A stretch of 64,000 nucleotides of DNA from Sva-07 sp963716235 (GCA_963716235.1 CAVQTE010000029.1:1-64000), one strand, 5' to 3'; positions 25,674 to 34,529 are shown, counted from the first letter of the stretch. The notes: generated by a model from the letters alone, not told the origin. Made by a program: numbers and translations.

Positions 25674-26810
25674 ATGAGCAAGACCCCCTCCGCCATCCCG
25701 ACGCTCGAGGATCTGGAGGCGACGCTCGGTGGTCTGAGCGGCAAGCGGGTGTTGGTGCGAACCGACTTCAACGTGCCGCTCGACGATGACGGGGCGATCA
25801 CCGACGACTTCCGGATCCGCGCCGCACTGCCGACCATCGAATGGCTGTCCGAACGCGGTGCCACGGTGGTCACGGCCAGCCACCTCGGGCGACCGAAGGG
25901 GGCACCGGACCCGAAGTACTCGATGGATCCGGTGCGCGCTCGCCTGACGGAACTCGCTCCGGGTGTGGAGCTGCTCGAGAACCTTCGCTTCGACCCCGGC
26001 GAAACGGCCAACGATCCGGCCTTCGTGGCGACGCTCGTCGACGGCATCGACGCCTACGTCAACGATGCGTTCGGGGCTTCGCACCGGGCGCACGCGTCGA
26101 TCGTCGGGCCGCCGCAGTTCGTTCCGTCGGCGATGGGCCGTCTCTTGCAGAAGGAGGTCGAAGTACTCCTCGGCCTGCGCAACAACCCGAAGCACCCGTT
26201 CGTCGCCGTGCTCGGTGGGGCGAAGATCTCCGACAAGCTCGGTGTGGTCGAGGCGCTGCTCGAGGTCGTCGATTCGCTCGTGATCGGCGGGGCGATGTGC
26301 TTCACGTTCTTCGCCGCGCAGGGTAACCCCATCGGCGACTCGCTGTTCGAGCCCGACCAGGTCGACACGTGCAGGCGATTGCTCGCACAGGCCGGAGCGA
26401 AGGGCAAGACCATTCACCTGCCAGAGGACATCACCGGCGTGGATGCTCGCGGCGAGTACGCCACGTTCGGCACCCGGCTGCCCGACGGGGCCAAGGGGTT
26501 CGACATCGGCCCAGGGTCGGCTGCCGCGTTCACCGACGTGATCATGGATGCGCGCATGGTCTTCTGGAACGGGCCGATGGGAATGTTCGAGGACGAGCGC
26601 TTCGCCAACGGCACGCTGACCGTGGCGCATGCGATGGCCGACACGAAGGCGTTCACGGTGGTCGGCGGCGGCGATTCCGCGGCGGCGCTCGCCCAGTTCA
26701 AGCTCGACGACGACGTCGACCACGTTTCCACTGGCGGCGGCGCCAGCCTCGAACTCCTCGAGAATGGTGACCTACCCGGGCTGGCGGCTCTACGCGCCTG
26801 CCGTTCGTGA
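25674..26810 (+). CDS. pgk: Phosphoglycerate kinase
   Basis: Transfers phosphate from 1,3-bisphosphoglycerate to ADP. The 378-residue protein shows the N-terminal substrate motif KRVLVRTDFNVPL, SHLGRPKG, LLENLRFDPGE, the hinge region VAVLGGAKISDKLGVVEAL, NGPMGMFEDERFANGT and the ATP-site TVVGGGDSAAALAQF with STGGGASLELLE. All catalytic regions are present and there is no frame break. The ATG at 25674 lies 5 bases after the gap stop, so the two are surely co-transcribed; a longer upstream open frame is only the overlap with gap. Confidence 0.96.
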   Translation: MSKTPSAIPTLEDLEATLGGLSGKRVLVRTDFNVPLDDDGAITDDFRIRAALPTIEWLSERGATVVTASHLGRPKGAPDPKYSMDPVRARLTELAPGVELLENLRFDPGETANDPAFVATLVDGIDAYVNDAFGASHRAHASIVGPPQFVPSAMGRLLQKEVEVLLGLRNNPKHPFVAVLGGAKISDKLGVVEALLEVVDSLVIGGAMCFTFFAAQGNPIGDSLFEPDQVDTCRRLLAQAGAKGKTIHLPEDITGVDARGEYATFGTRLPDGAKGFDIGPGSAAAFTDVIMDARMVFWNGPMGMFEDERFANGTLTVAHAMADTKAFTVVGGGDSAAALAQFKLDDDVDHVSTGGGASLELLENGDLPGLAALRACRS

Positions 26811-26820
26811 AAGGAATCTG

Positions 26821-27591
26821 ATGACACGACGTCCGCTCATCTCCGGCAACTGGAAGATGAACCTCAATCACTACGAGGCGATCCAGACCGTCCAGAAGCT
26901 GTCGTATCTCGTGCCGAAGGAGACGCTCGAGGCGGTCGACGTCAGCATCCATCCTCCGTTCACGGACATTCGCAGCATCCAGACAGTGATCGAGAGCGAG
27001 GACTTCGACTTCCACCTCGGAGCGCAGCACTGTCACTGGGAGGACTCGGGTGCGCTCACGGGTGAGGTGTCGCCCGCCTTCCTCGCCAAACTCAACGTCA
27101 TCTACGTGATCGTCGGACACTCCGAGCGACGCGAGATCTTCGGTGAGACCGATGAGATGGTGAACCGCAAGGTTGCCGCCATCCAGGCGCACGGCATGAC
27201 TCCCATCATGTGCTGCGGCGAGACGCTCGGCGAGCGCGAGGCGGGGGAGACCGAATCAAAGGTGCTCGGCCAGATCGAAGCCGGCCTCGCGGGTCGAACG
27301 AACGAACAGATTGCGTCGCTCGTGATCGCCTACGAACCGATCTGGGCGATCGGGACGGGCAAGACCGCCACCTCCGACGATGCGCAGACCGTCTGCGCCG
27401 CCATCCGCAGCAAGATCCGCGAGATGACCGACGACGTGACCGCTGACGCCGTTCGCATCCAGTACGGCGGATCGGTCAAGGCCGCCAATGCCACCGAGCT
27501 GATGGGGCAGCCCGACATCGACGGCGCGCTCGTCGGCGGGGCCAGCCTCGACCCCGACGAGTTCGCCAAGATCGTCCAATTCGACACCTGA
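26821..27591 (+). CDS. tpiA: Triose-phosphate isomerase
   Basis: Interconverts dihydroxyacetone phosphate and glyceraldehyde-3-phosphate. The 256-residue TIM barrel shows ISGNWKMN with the catalytic Lys, IVGHSERR with the catalytic His, AYEPIWAIGTGKTAT with the catalytic Glu, and the phosphate-binding IQYGGSVKAAN and VGGASLDP. A GAAAGGA ribosome site lies 6 bases before ATG 26821, overlapping the end of pgk's stop. It is the last gene of gap-pgk-tpiA and is followed by a hairpin. Confidence 0.96.
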   Translation: MTRRPLISGNWKMNLNHYEAIQTVQKLSYLVPKETLEAVDVSIHPPFTDIRSIQTVIESEDFDFHLGAQHCHWEDSGALTGEVSPAFLAKLNVIYVIVGHSERREIFGETDEMVNRKVAAIQAHGMTPIMCCGETLGEREAGETESKVLGQIEAGLAGRTNEQIASLVIAYEPIWAIGTGKTATSDDAQTVCAAIRSKIREMTDDVTADAVRIQYGGSVKAANATELMGQPDIDGALVGGASLDPDEFAKIVQFDT

Positions 27592-27594
27592 CCG

Positions 27595-27627
27595 AATGAG
27601 ACGCTGGGTCTGACCCCGCGGCTCATT
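27595..27627 (+). terminator. Terminator hairpin after tpiA
   Basis: AATGAG (27595-27600) pairs with CTCATT (27622-27627), CGC (27602-27604) with GCG (27618-27620), and GGG (27606-27608) with CCC (27614-27616). It begins 3 bases after the tpiA stop. The ATGAG outer stem resembles the hairpin family at 5727, 6807 and 23645. Confidence 0.55.
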
Positions 27628-27636
27628 TCGGGCGTT

Positions 27637-27668
27637 GCTACCCGTTGGTAACCCGGCACTGCTATGGT
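27637..27668 (+). promoter_or_regulatory. Possible promoter and operator of the peptide transporter operon
   Basis: An imperfect inverted repeat GCTACC-CGTT-GGTAAC (27637-27652) lies just upstream of a TATGGT hexamer (27663-27668) that could be a -10. That leaves a 130-base leader before the GTG at 27798. No good -35 is visible. The arrangement would suit a repressor or activator site, but it is a weak call. Confidence 0.3.
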
Positions 27669-27797
27669 CGGGGTCCTTCGAGCCACCGGGGAGGGGGTTC
27701 GAAGAGGTTGACCCGTGGTCGAACGCCGGCACTGCCGGGCGGTTCCCGCAACGACATGCTTCCCACATTTCCATCCAATTACCAGGAGGACACATAC

Positions 27798-29690
27798 GTG
27801 AACACGACACGACGGGGATCCAAGCTCCTCGCACTCGTCGCCGCGTCGGCCCTTGTCGTCGCGGCCTGTGGCAGCGACGATGATGGCGGCTCGAGCAGCG
27901 GCGATTCGACACCCGCAGGGGAAACCACCGACACCACCGCAGGTGAAACCGAGACCACCGAAGGCGAAGCGGTCGAGGGTGCCGACGGAGGCACACTGAT
28001 TTGGGCGCACGAGCAGGAACCGCCGGACCTGCACCTCGACGACCCTGAGAACAACCTCTCGATCGTCTCGTGGATCCGCTCCGCGCTCATCGAGGGCCTG
28101 TACGGCATCTCCGGTTCGACGGAGTACTACCCCGAACTGCTCGCGAGCGAAGCCGAGATCACCGAGAATGCCGATGGTTCCGTCACCGGCGTGTACACGC
28201 TGCGCGAGGGACTCACCTGGAGCGACGGCGACGACCTCACCGCCGACGACGTCAAGTTCACCTTCGACGCCCTGATGGCGACCGACGGCACCGACGAAGA
28301 GGGCGAGCCCGCCTATGTCTACCTGCTCGGCAGCCGCGTGGGCTACGACACGGTCACCGACTTCACCGTCGACAGCCCCACCCAGTTCAGCATCACCTGG
28401 TCGGAGTTCTTCGCCGGCTACCCGGCGGTGCTCACCGAGGTCTATCCGATGCACGTGTTCTCCGCCGATCCGGTCGAGGCCGCGACGCAGTTGAACGATG
28501 CACTGCGCGAGTGGCAGATCGACGGGGCACCGATCCCGTCGTCCGGCCCGATGAACTTCGACTCGTGGGAGAAGGGCGTCCAGATGAACCTGGTGCGCAA
28601 CGACTCCTACCACGGCTCGAACAGCCCCGACGCCGTCAACAAGGGCGTCGCATACGTGGACGGCGTGCAGATCAACTTCGTCACCGACACCGATGCGCAG
28701 ATCAACGCGCTGAAGGCCGGCGAAGCACAGATCATCATGACCCAGCCGCAGCTGGCGTTCGAGGACCTCGCTTCGACCGAGGGTTTCACCGTCTCCAGCG
28801 AGCCCGGGCCGGTCTTCGAGCACTGGGGTCTCAACACCCAGAACGTGCACCTGAAGAAGCCCGAAGTGCGTGAGGCCCTGGCCTTCGCCATGAACAAGGC
28901 CGAAGTCATGGAGGGTCTGTACACGCCGTTGTTCGGCGACACACTGCCCGCCGAAGGCCTCGGCAACGTCTACTGGTTGTCGAACCAGACGCCGTACGTC
29001 GACCATGCCGGTGAGGCCGGTTACGGGGCAGGCGACGTCGAGTCGGCCGCTGCCGCGCTCGAGTCGGTCGGCTACGCGCTGAACGGTGATGGCCTCTACG
29101 AGCATCCCGAAGACGGTGTGCTCTCGCTTCGTGTCGGAACGACCGGCGGCAACCGCCTCCGCGAGATCCAGCAGGAACTGATCCAGGCCCAGATGAAGGA
29201 AGCCGGCATCGACATTGTCATCGACAACGTCGAAGGCGCCGACTACTTCAGCGCTCAGCCGTTCAGCGAGGACGCGCTGCTGTGCTCGTCGACCGTGGGC
29301 GCCGAGGGCAACTGTGGCGTGTGGGACATCGCCCAGTTCGCCTGGGTCGGTGGGCCGTGGCCCGGCGGTGGTACTCCGAACTACAGCATCGGTGTCGGCG
29401 AAAGCCCGTACGGATGGGACAACGCGGAGTTCAACACCAAGGCTGCTGAGTGCGACGCCACCATCGACGACGATGCACGTGCCGAGTGCTACAACGTGCT
29501 CGACCAGTACGTGACCACACTCGAAGTGGACCCGAACGGCCTGTTCCTGCTGCCGATCACGCAGAAGCCGTCGTTCTACGGTTACACCTCCGACCTCGCA
29601 CAGGCAGGCGTCGCTCCCGACGCCCAGGGTGCCGGTCCGCTGACCAACGTCGCCGACTTCCAGTTCGCGGAACTGATCAGCGCAATGTGA
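27798..29690 (+). CDS. ABC transporter substrate-binding lipoprotein, family 5 (peptide/nickel type)
   Basis: The extracytoplasmic receptor of an oligopeptide-type importer. The GTG at 27798 has a strong AGGAGGA site 7 bases before it. The first 24 residues form a lipoprotein signal (KLLALVAASALVVAACGS, lipid-modified Cys 24), followed by an acidic Ser/Thr-rich linker to about residue 65. The SBP_bac_5 fold then shows YYPELLASEAEITENADGSV, YTLREGLTWSDGDDLTADDV, GPMNFDSWEKGVQMNLVRND and NTQNVHLKKPEVREALAFAM. Length, 630 residues, is at the upper end of the family. It heads a five-gene operon. The ligand may be a peptide but family 5 proteins also bind sugars and metal complexes. Confidence 0.92.
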   Translation: MNTTRRGSKLLALVAASALVVAACGSDDDGGSSSGDSTPAGETTDTTAGETETTEGEAVEGADGGTLIWAHEQEPPDLHLDDPENNLSIVSWIRSALIEGLYGISGSTEYYPELLASEAEITENADGSVTGVYTLREGLTWSDGDDLTADDVKFTFDALMATDGTDEEGEPAYVYLLGSRVGYDTVTDFTVDSPTQFSITWSEFFAGYPAVLTEVYPMHVFSADPVEAATQLNDALREWQIDGAPIPSSGPMNFDSWEKGVQMNLVRNDSYHGSNSPDAVNKGVAYVDGVQINFVTDTDAQINALKAGEAQIIMTQPQLAFEDLASTEGFTVSSEPGPVFEHWGLNTQNVHLKKPEVREALAFAMNKAEVMEGLYTPLFGDTLPAEGLGNVYWLSNQTPYVDHAGEAGYGAGDVESAAAALESVGYALNGDGLYEHPEDGVLSLRVGTTGGNRLREIQQELIQAQMKEAGIDIVIDNVEGADYFSAQPFSEDALLCSSTVGAEGNCGVWDIAQFAWVGGPWPGGGTPNYSIGVGESPYGWDNAEFNTKAAECDATIDDDARAECYNVLDQYVTTLEVDPNGLFLLPITQKPSFYGYTSDLAQAGVAPDAQGAGPLTNVADFQFAELISAM

Positions 29691-29697
29691 TGTACTT

Positions 29698-29727
29698 GTC
29701 GGGGACCCGCTTCGGCGGGTCCCCGAC
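29698..29727 (+). terminator. UUCG-loop hairpin between the binding-protein and permease genes
   Basis: A perfect 13-bp GC-rich stem, GTCGGGGACCCGC (29698-29710) with its complement at 29715-29727, closed by a TTCG tetraloop. It stands 8 bases after the binding-protein stop and has no U tract. In importer operons such structures stabilise the first message or partly stop transcription so that the binding protein is made in excess over the membrane parts; that role is inferred here. Confidence 0.75.
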
Positions 29728-29768
29728 CCGTACCCCCACCCCGTTCGGCTCTTCCTGAAACGGCAGTC

Positions 29769-30725
29769 TTGTTCGCTTACATCACCCGTCGAGTGCTGGC
29801 AACCATCCCGTTGCTGATCATCGCGCTCTACCTCGTGTTCGTCGGCGTCTCGCTCACGTCGGATCCTCGAGCCGACTTCTACCTCTGCCTACCGCGCTGC
29901 CAGGACGGCTTCGACCGCATCACCGAGGTGTACAACCTCGATGTGCCGATCATCATCCGCCCGTTCGTGTGGTTCGGTGCGGTCCTTCGCGGCGACCTCG
30001 GTGACTCGAGCGCCCTCGGAGAACCAGTCTGGGACGTGATCAAGAATCGCGGGTACAACACCGCACTGCTCGCCGTCCCTGCTTTCCTCATCAGTGCCGT
30101 CGTTGCGCTGTTGCTTTCGGTCTACTCGGCCCGTCGGCCGTACACGAAGGGTGACTACTTCTTCACCGGCCTGGCGTTCCTCGGGTTGGCGTTCCCCTCG
30201 TTCGTGCTCGCCCTGCTCATCCAGAACGTCTTCGGCGTCCAGTTCGAGAACTGGTTCGGCGTGAAGCCGTTCAACACTGGTCGCAAGTCCGGTGACACGC
30301 CCCTCGAACTCCTGCGCGACATGGCGCTCCCGTTGCTCTGTCTGGTCATCTTGTCGATCTCAGCCGACTCACGATTCGGACGCGCATCGATGCTCGAAAC
30401 CCTCAACCAGGACTACATCCGAACGGCCCGTGCCAAAGGCCTCAGCGAGAACGTCGTCGTGTGGAAGCACGCCCTTCGCAACGGGATGATTCCCTTGGTC
30501 ACGCTCTGGGCACTGAGCCTGTCGGCGCTGCTCAGCGGTTCGATCGTCACCGAGTCGATCTTCTCCTGGCCGGGGCTCGGCCCGGCGTTCCTCCAGGCGC
30601 TGGGCGACACCGACCTCGATCTGATTCTGGGAATCGTGCTCTTCACTGGCATCATCACGGTGGTGTTCAACCTGGTCGCCGACGTGCTGTACGGTGTCCT
30701 CGACCCCCGGATCAGGCTCGGTTAG
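29769..30725 (+). CDS. ABC transporter permease, DppB/OppB family
   Basis: The first membrane subunit of the peptide-type importer. 318 residues with about six membrane segments, the first right at the N-terminus (ITRRVLATIPLLIIALYLVF). The cytoplasmic coupling loop carries the EAA-type motif DYIRTARAKGLSENVVVWKHALRN, which contacts the ATPases, and the end YGVLDPRIRLG is typical of DppB proteins. The start is a TTG at 29769, chosen because the family begins exactly with this first membrane helix. It follows the hairpin and is 6 bases from the next permease gene. Confidence 0.92.
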   Translation: MFAYITRRVLATIPLLIIALYLVFVGVSLTSDPRADFYLCLPRCQDGFDRITEVYNLDVPIIIRPFVWFGAVLRGDLGDSSALGEPVWDVIKNRGYNTALLAVPAFLISAVVALLLSVYSARRPYTKGDYFFTGLAFLGLAFPSFVLALLIQNVFGVQFENWFGVKPFNTGRKSGDTPLELLRDMALPLLCLVILSISADSRFGRASMLETLNQDYIRTARAKGLSENVVVWKHALRNGMIPLVTLWALSLSALLSGSIVTESIFSWPGLGPAFLQALGDTDLDLILGIVLFTGIITVVFNLVADVLYGVLDPRIRLG

Positions 30726-30731
30726 GCGGCG

Positions 30732-31679
30732 ATGGCCGACACACTCGAAGGCCTCGAGACATCCTCGGGCCCACCCCAGAGGGTCCCGATCTTCGTCCCC
30801 GGTGAGGTCGAGGGTCTCACCAATGCTCCGCAGTCGTTCGGACGGCTCGCGTGGCGACGGTTCCGACGCCACAAGATGGCCATCTTCGGTGCTGTCGGTC
30901 TGGTTGCGATCATCGTGTTGTTCATCGTCGGTCCGATGTTCTCCGATTTCGCCTTCGACGAGCGGAACATCACCGACCGACTCCAAGGCCCGTCGCTCAA
31001 ACACTGGTTCGGTACCGACGAGATCGGCCGAGACCTGTTCGTGCGTACGGCACAGGGCGGCCGGTACTCGATCCTCATCGGATTTCTCGTCGCCGTCATG
31101 GCGACCTCCATCGGAACCCTCCTCGGTGCCATCGCCGGATTCTTCGGCGGCTGGATCGACGGCGTGATCTCGCAGCTGATCAACCTGTTCCTGATCGTGC
31201 CCGCGCTGATCGCCCTGTCGGTGTTCTCCCAGAACTTCGGACGCGACGCATTGGGCATGTCCATCATCCTGGCGGTGCTGCTCTGGACCCGCATCGCGAG
31301 AGTGGTGAGAGGCGTCGTGTTGTCGATCAAGGAGCAGGAATTCATCATGGCAGCCCGCGCCGCCGGCGCCGGCAACACGCGCATCATCGTTCGCCACGTG
31401 CTGCCGAACGTGGTCGGCCAGATCGCCGTCGAGGTGACGCTGCTGCTCGGGACGACCATCGTGCTGGAGAGCACCCTGTCGTTCCTCGGGCTCGGCGTGC
31501 AGCCGCCCAACGCGTCGCTGGGAACCCTGGTGGCTGACGCCAAAGGCAGCATCGAGAGCGACCCGATCCGCGTGCTGATCCCGGGTTTCTGCATCGTCTG
31601 GATCGTGCTGTGCGTCAACTTCCTCGGTGACGGCCTGCGCGACGCACTCGACCCGCGTTCCAAGGACGAGCGGGGCTGA
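30732..31679 (+). CDS. ABC transporter permease, DppC/OppC family
   Basis: The second membrane subunit. 315 residues: a hydrophilic N-terminal tail of about 45 residues ending in RLAWRRFRRHKMAIFGAVGL, the typical OppC start, then HWFGTDEIGRDLFVR and six membrane segments. The EAA loop reads FIMAARAAGAGNTRIIVRHVLPN and is followed by LSFLGLGVQPPNASLG and the C-terminal GDGLRDALDPR, both hallmark OppC motifs. It lies 6 bases after the first permease gene and 1 base before the first ATPase gene. Confidence 0.93.
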   Translation: MADTLEGLETSSGPPQRVPIFVPGEVEGLTNAPQSFGRLAWRRFRRHKMAIFGAVGLVAIIVLFIVGPMFSDFAFDERNITDRLQGPSLKHWFGTDEIGRDLFVRTAQGGRYSILIGFLVAVMATSIGTLLGAIAGFFGGWIDGVISQLINLFLIVPALIALSVFSQNFGRDALGMSIILAVLLWTRIARVVRGVVLSIKEQEFIMAARAAGAGNTRIIVRHVLPNVVGQIAVEVTLLLGTTIVLESTLSFLGLGVQPPNASLGTLVADAKGSIESDPIRVLIPGFCIVWIVLCVNFLGDGLRDALDPRSKDERG

Positions 31680-31680
31680 G

Positions 31681-32676
31681 GTGAACAGCGAACCGTTGTT
31701 GTCAGTGAAGGACCTGAGTGTCGCGTTCAGGACGCCTGACGGACTCGTTCGAGCGGTGATCGACTCGACCTTCGAGATCCACCCCGGAGAAGTGCTCGCC
31801 GTCGTCGGCGAATCGGGATCGGGCAAGTCGGTGACTGCGTTGGCGCTGATGCGGCTCCACGCGAAGAATGCCGAGATCACCGGCGAAGTCCGTTTCCAGG
31901 GCCGCGACCTGTTGGCGATGAGCGACGACGAGATGCGGGCCATTCGTGGGAGTGACATCGCCATGATCTTCCAAGATCCGATGACGGCGATGAACCCCGT
32001 GTTCAGTGTCGGCTCGCAGATCGTCGAGGTGATTCGACTTCACAGCGGCGTCACCAAGCAGGGGGCCTGGGATCGTGCCGTCGACTTGTTGAACCTGGTC
32101 GGTGTTCCGGATCCCAAGGCTCGTGCGTCGCAGTATCCGCACGAGTTCTCGGGTGGGATGCGTCAGCGGGCAATGATCGCCATGGCCATCGCCAACGATC
32201 CCAAGCTGCTGATCGCCGACGAGCCGACGACGGCGCTGGACGTCACGGTGCAGGCGCAGGTGATGGAGGTGCTGCGAGACGTCCAGAGCGCGACAGGATC
32301 GGCGATGATGTTGATCACGCACGACCTGGGTGTGGTCGCCGGGAGCGCCGACCGTATTCAGGTGATGTATGCCGGACGGGTCATGGAGACGGGGACGGTC
32401 GACGAGATCTTCTACGAGACCTCCAACCCGTACACCCGGGCGCTGCTCGATTCGATCCCGGATCTCGAGGGAACCAAGGACACGTTGCACCCGATTCCGG
32501 GCAATCCGCCGAGTTTGTTGAATCCTCCGTCGGGCTGCGGGTTTCGACCGCGTTGCGCCTATGCGGACGACACGTGCGCCGAATCGGTGCCGACGCTGGA
32601 CTCCATCTCTGATGGCCACGCAAGTCGATGCCATCACATCGCCGACCTGTTCGCCCCACGAGAGGTGCCGGCATGA
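31681..32676 (+). CDS. ABC transporter ATP-binding protein, DppD/OppD family
   Basis: One of the two ATPases of the importer, 331 residues. Walker A GESGSGKSVTAL, Q-loop IFQDPMTAMNPVF, signature FSGGMRQRAMIAMAIA, Walker B LLIADEPTTALDVT and the switch LITHDLGVVAG are intact. The C-terminal extension typical of oligopeptide ATPases is present: NPYTRALLDSIP, then the cysteine motif CGFRPRCAYADDTC, which in relatives holds an iron-sulphur cluster. GTG 31681 lies 1 base after the previous stop. The end overlaps the next start by 4 bases (ATGA). Confidence 0.94.
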   Translation: MNSEPLLSVKDLSVAFRTPDGLVRAVIDSTFEIHPGEVLAVVGESGSGKSVTALALMRLHAKNAEITGEVRFQGRDLLAMSDDEMRAIRGSDIAMIFQDPMTAMNPVFSVGSQIVEVIRLHSGVTKQGAWDRAVDLLNLVGVPDPKARASQYPHEFSGGMRQRAMIAMAIANDPKLLIADEPTTALDVTVQAQVMEVLRDVQSATGSAMMLITHDLGVVAGSADRIQVMYAGRVMETGTVDEIFYETSNPYTRALLDSIPDLEGTKDTLHPIPGNPPSLLNPPSGCGFRPRCAYADDTCAESVPTLDSISDGHASRCHHIADLFAPREVPA

Positions 32677-33740
32677 CCGACTCCGACACGTCGGCTCCGG
32701 TCCGCACGCCGTCCGTGGCTGCCGGGCCCGGTTCCCCGCCGGTCCTCAGCGTGCGGAACCTCGTGAAGGAGTACCCGATCCGTGCGGGCGTGTTCCGTCG
32801 CCAGGTCGGTTCGGTGAAGGCGCTGTCCGACGTGTCGTTCGCCGTATACGAGAACGAGACCCTGGGGGTGGTCGGTGAGTCCGGATGTGGCAAGACCACC
32901 CTGGGACGGTCGATTCTCCGCCTGGTCGAGCCGACATCCGGGACCGTGATGTTCGGTGACGAAGATGTGACGCTGGCATCCAAGAAGCACCTCCGCCATC
33001 TGCGCAGCAAGTTGCAGATGGTGTTCCAGGACCCGTACGCCTCGCTGAACCCTCGCATGCCGATCGGTGACACCGTGAGTGAGCCGATGCGCATCCACGG
33101 TGTCGGCAAGAAGGAGGCCGCCGAGCGATCGGGTGACCTCCTCGAACGAGTCGGGCTCCTCGCTGAGCACGGCAATCGCTACCCGCACGAGTTCTCCGGC
33201 GGCCAGCGCCAGCGCATCGGAATTGCGCGTGCGCTCGCGCTGCGACCGAAACTCATCGTGCTCGACGAACCCGTGTCGGCGCTCGACGTCAGCATCCAAG
33301 CCCAGGTGCTGAACTTGCTCGACGAGATCCAGGACGAGTTCCAGCTGAGCTACATGTTCATCGCACACGACCTCTCGGTCGTGCGGTACACGAGCGATCG
33401 AGTGGTGGTGATGTATCTCGGCTGTGTCGCGGAGATCGCCGACAGTACGGCGCTGTACGAGACTCCGGCGCATCCGTACACGCACTCGCTGCTGTCGGCC
33501 GTGCCGATCGCCGACCCGCGACGTGAGCGCAACCGCGAGCGCATTCTGCTCCAGGGCGACGTGCCGAGCCCCGCGAACCCGCCGAGCGGTTGTCGGTTCC
33601 ACCCACGGTGTCCCTTGGCGCAGGATCGCTGTCGCCAAGAGGTTCCGGAACTTGTCGAGGTCGCCCCGGGCCATGAGGTTGCGTGCCACTTCCCGTTGGC
33701 CGCCGGCGAGTCGTTGCTCGAACGCGTCGCGCAGTCCTGA
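32673..33740 (+). CDS. ABC transporter ATP-binding protein, DppF/OppF family
   Basis: The second ATPase, 355 residues. After a 28-residue Pro/Ser-rich tail the domain begins LSVRNLVKEYPIRAGVFRRQ. Walker A is GESGCGKTTLGR, Q-loop VFQDPYASLNPRM, signature FSGGQRQRIGIARALA, Walker B LIVLDEPVSALDVS and the switch FIAHDLSVVRY. The C-terminal cysteine motif CRFHPRCPLAQDRC is present. ATG 32673 overlaps the preceding stop, indicating translational coupling. It is the last transporter gene of the operon. Confidence 0.94.
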   Translation: MTDSDTSAPVRTPSVAAGPGSPPVLSVRNLVKEYPIRAGVFRRQVGSVKALSDVSFAVYENETLGVVGESGCGKTTLGRSILRLVEPTSGTVMFGDEDVTLASKKHLRHLRSKLQMVFQDPYASLNPRMPIGDTVSEPMRIHGVGKKEAAERSGDLLERVGLLAEHGNRYPHEFSGGQRQRIGIARALALRPKLIVLDEPVSALDVSIQAQVLNLLDEIQDEFQLSYMFIAHDLSVVRYTSDRVVVMYLGCVAEIADSTALYETPAHPYTHSLLSAVPIADPRRERNRERILLQGDVPSPANPPSGCRFHPRCPLAQDRCRQEVPELVEVAPGHEVACHFPLAAGESLLERVAQS

Positions 33741-33750
33741 CGCCCCGATC

Positions 33751-34281
33751 GTGACCGACGCTGCGGAACAGCATCTCACGCTGCATTCCAGTTGGCACGG
33801 GATCGTGTTCAGCTACTTGGGCGCAGTGGCAGTGCTCGTGGCGGGCCTGGTCGCAATGGTCGGCGCCGGCGCCAAGGTAGTGCCCGTCGGATTGTTGATT
33901 GTCGGGATCGTGCTCGTGGTCGGTGTCGCAGTCGACTATCCGATCTCGACGCGGTTCACCGTCGACGGCGTGCAGCGACGTGCGCTGGCGCGGCATCATC
34001 TCATCCGGTGGGCGGCCGTCACAGCACTGTCGAGAGCGAGGCCGTCGATCCGGGTTGCGCAGCGCGGCTTGGCCCTTGGAGGCCTGACCGCTGTCGTCGG
34101 TCGACGGAACTACCTGCTGGTCGACCGAGTCGAGTCCGGCGGAGAGTACGACCGGCTCGAGTCGCTGCTCCGCAGCTGGAGTGTCGACCTGGGACTCGGG
34201 ATGCGGCCGAGTGACAACGTCGTGCCGACGTGGATGTACCGTCGGAAGCGGTGGGCACCGGACGAGGCCGCCGACCGGTAG
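33751..34281 (+). CDS. Small membrane protein with PH-like C-terminal domain, unknown function
   Basis: A 176-residue protein from GTG 33751. Two adjacent hydrophobic helices in the first 65 residues (FSYLGAVAVLVAGLVAMVGAG and VPVGLLIVGIVLVVGVAVDY) form a hairpin. They are followed by beta-rich sequence resembling bacterial PH domains: TRFTVDGVQRRALARHHLIRW, AVVGRRNYLLVDRV and EYDRLESLLRSW. The PH assignment is by pattern only. It lies 10 bases after the transporter operon and 11 bases before secG, so it may be transcribed with either. Confidence 0.55.
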   Translation: MTDAAEQHLTLHSSWHGIVFSYLGAVAVLVAGLVAMVGAGAKVVPVGLLIVGIVLVVGVAVDYPISTRFTVDGVQRRALARHHLIRWAAVTALSRARPSIRVAQRGLALGGLTAVVGRRNYLLVDRVESGGEYDRLESLLRSWSVDLGLGMRPSDNVVPTWMYRRKRWAPDEAADR

Positions 34282-34292
34282 GATCGTCGATC

Positions 34293-34529
34293 GTGCGTGA
34301 CGTCATGCTCTACCTCACCCTGGCCCTCAACGTGGTCTCGATGGGCGCCCTGATCGCCGGCATCCTGATGCACAGCGGTCGTGGCGGTGGCCTGTCCGAC
34401 ATGTTCGGCGGAGGCGGCGGCGCGGCACTCGGATCCACGGCGGCCGAGCGGAACCTCAACCGGATCACGTTCGTGTTCGCGCTGATCTGGCTGTTCACCG
34501 TGATGGCGCTTCCGTTCCTGTACGAGTAA
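34293..34529 (+). CDS. secG: Preprotein translocase subunit SecG
   Basis: A small auxiliary subunit of the SecYEG export channel. The 78-residue product has two membrane helices (TLALNVVSMGALIAGILMHS and ITFVFALIWLFTVMALPF) joined by the glycine-rich loop GRGGGLSDMFGGGGGAA, then GSTAAERNLNR, which is the exact SecG pattern in actinobacteria. The GTG at 34293 is chosen over upstream in-frame codons because those overlap the preceding gene. In related genomes it directly follows tpiA; here the transporter operon lies between them. Confidence 0.92.
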   Translation: MRDVMLYLTLALNVVSMGALIAGILMHSGRGGGLSDMFGGGGGAALGSTAAERNLNRITFVFALIWLFTVMALPFLYE

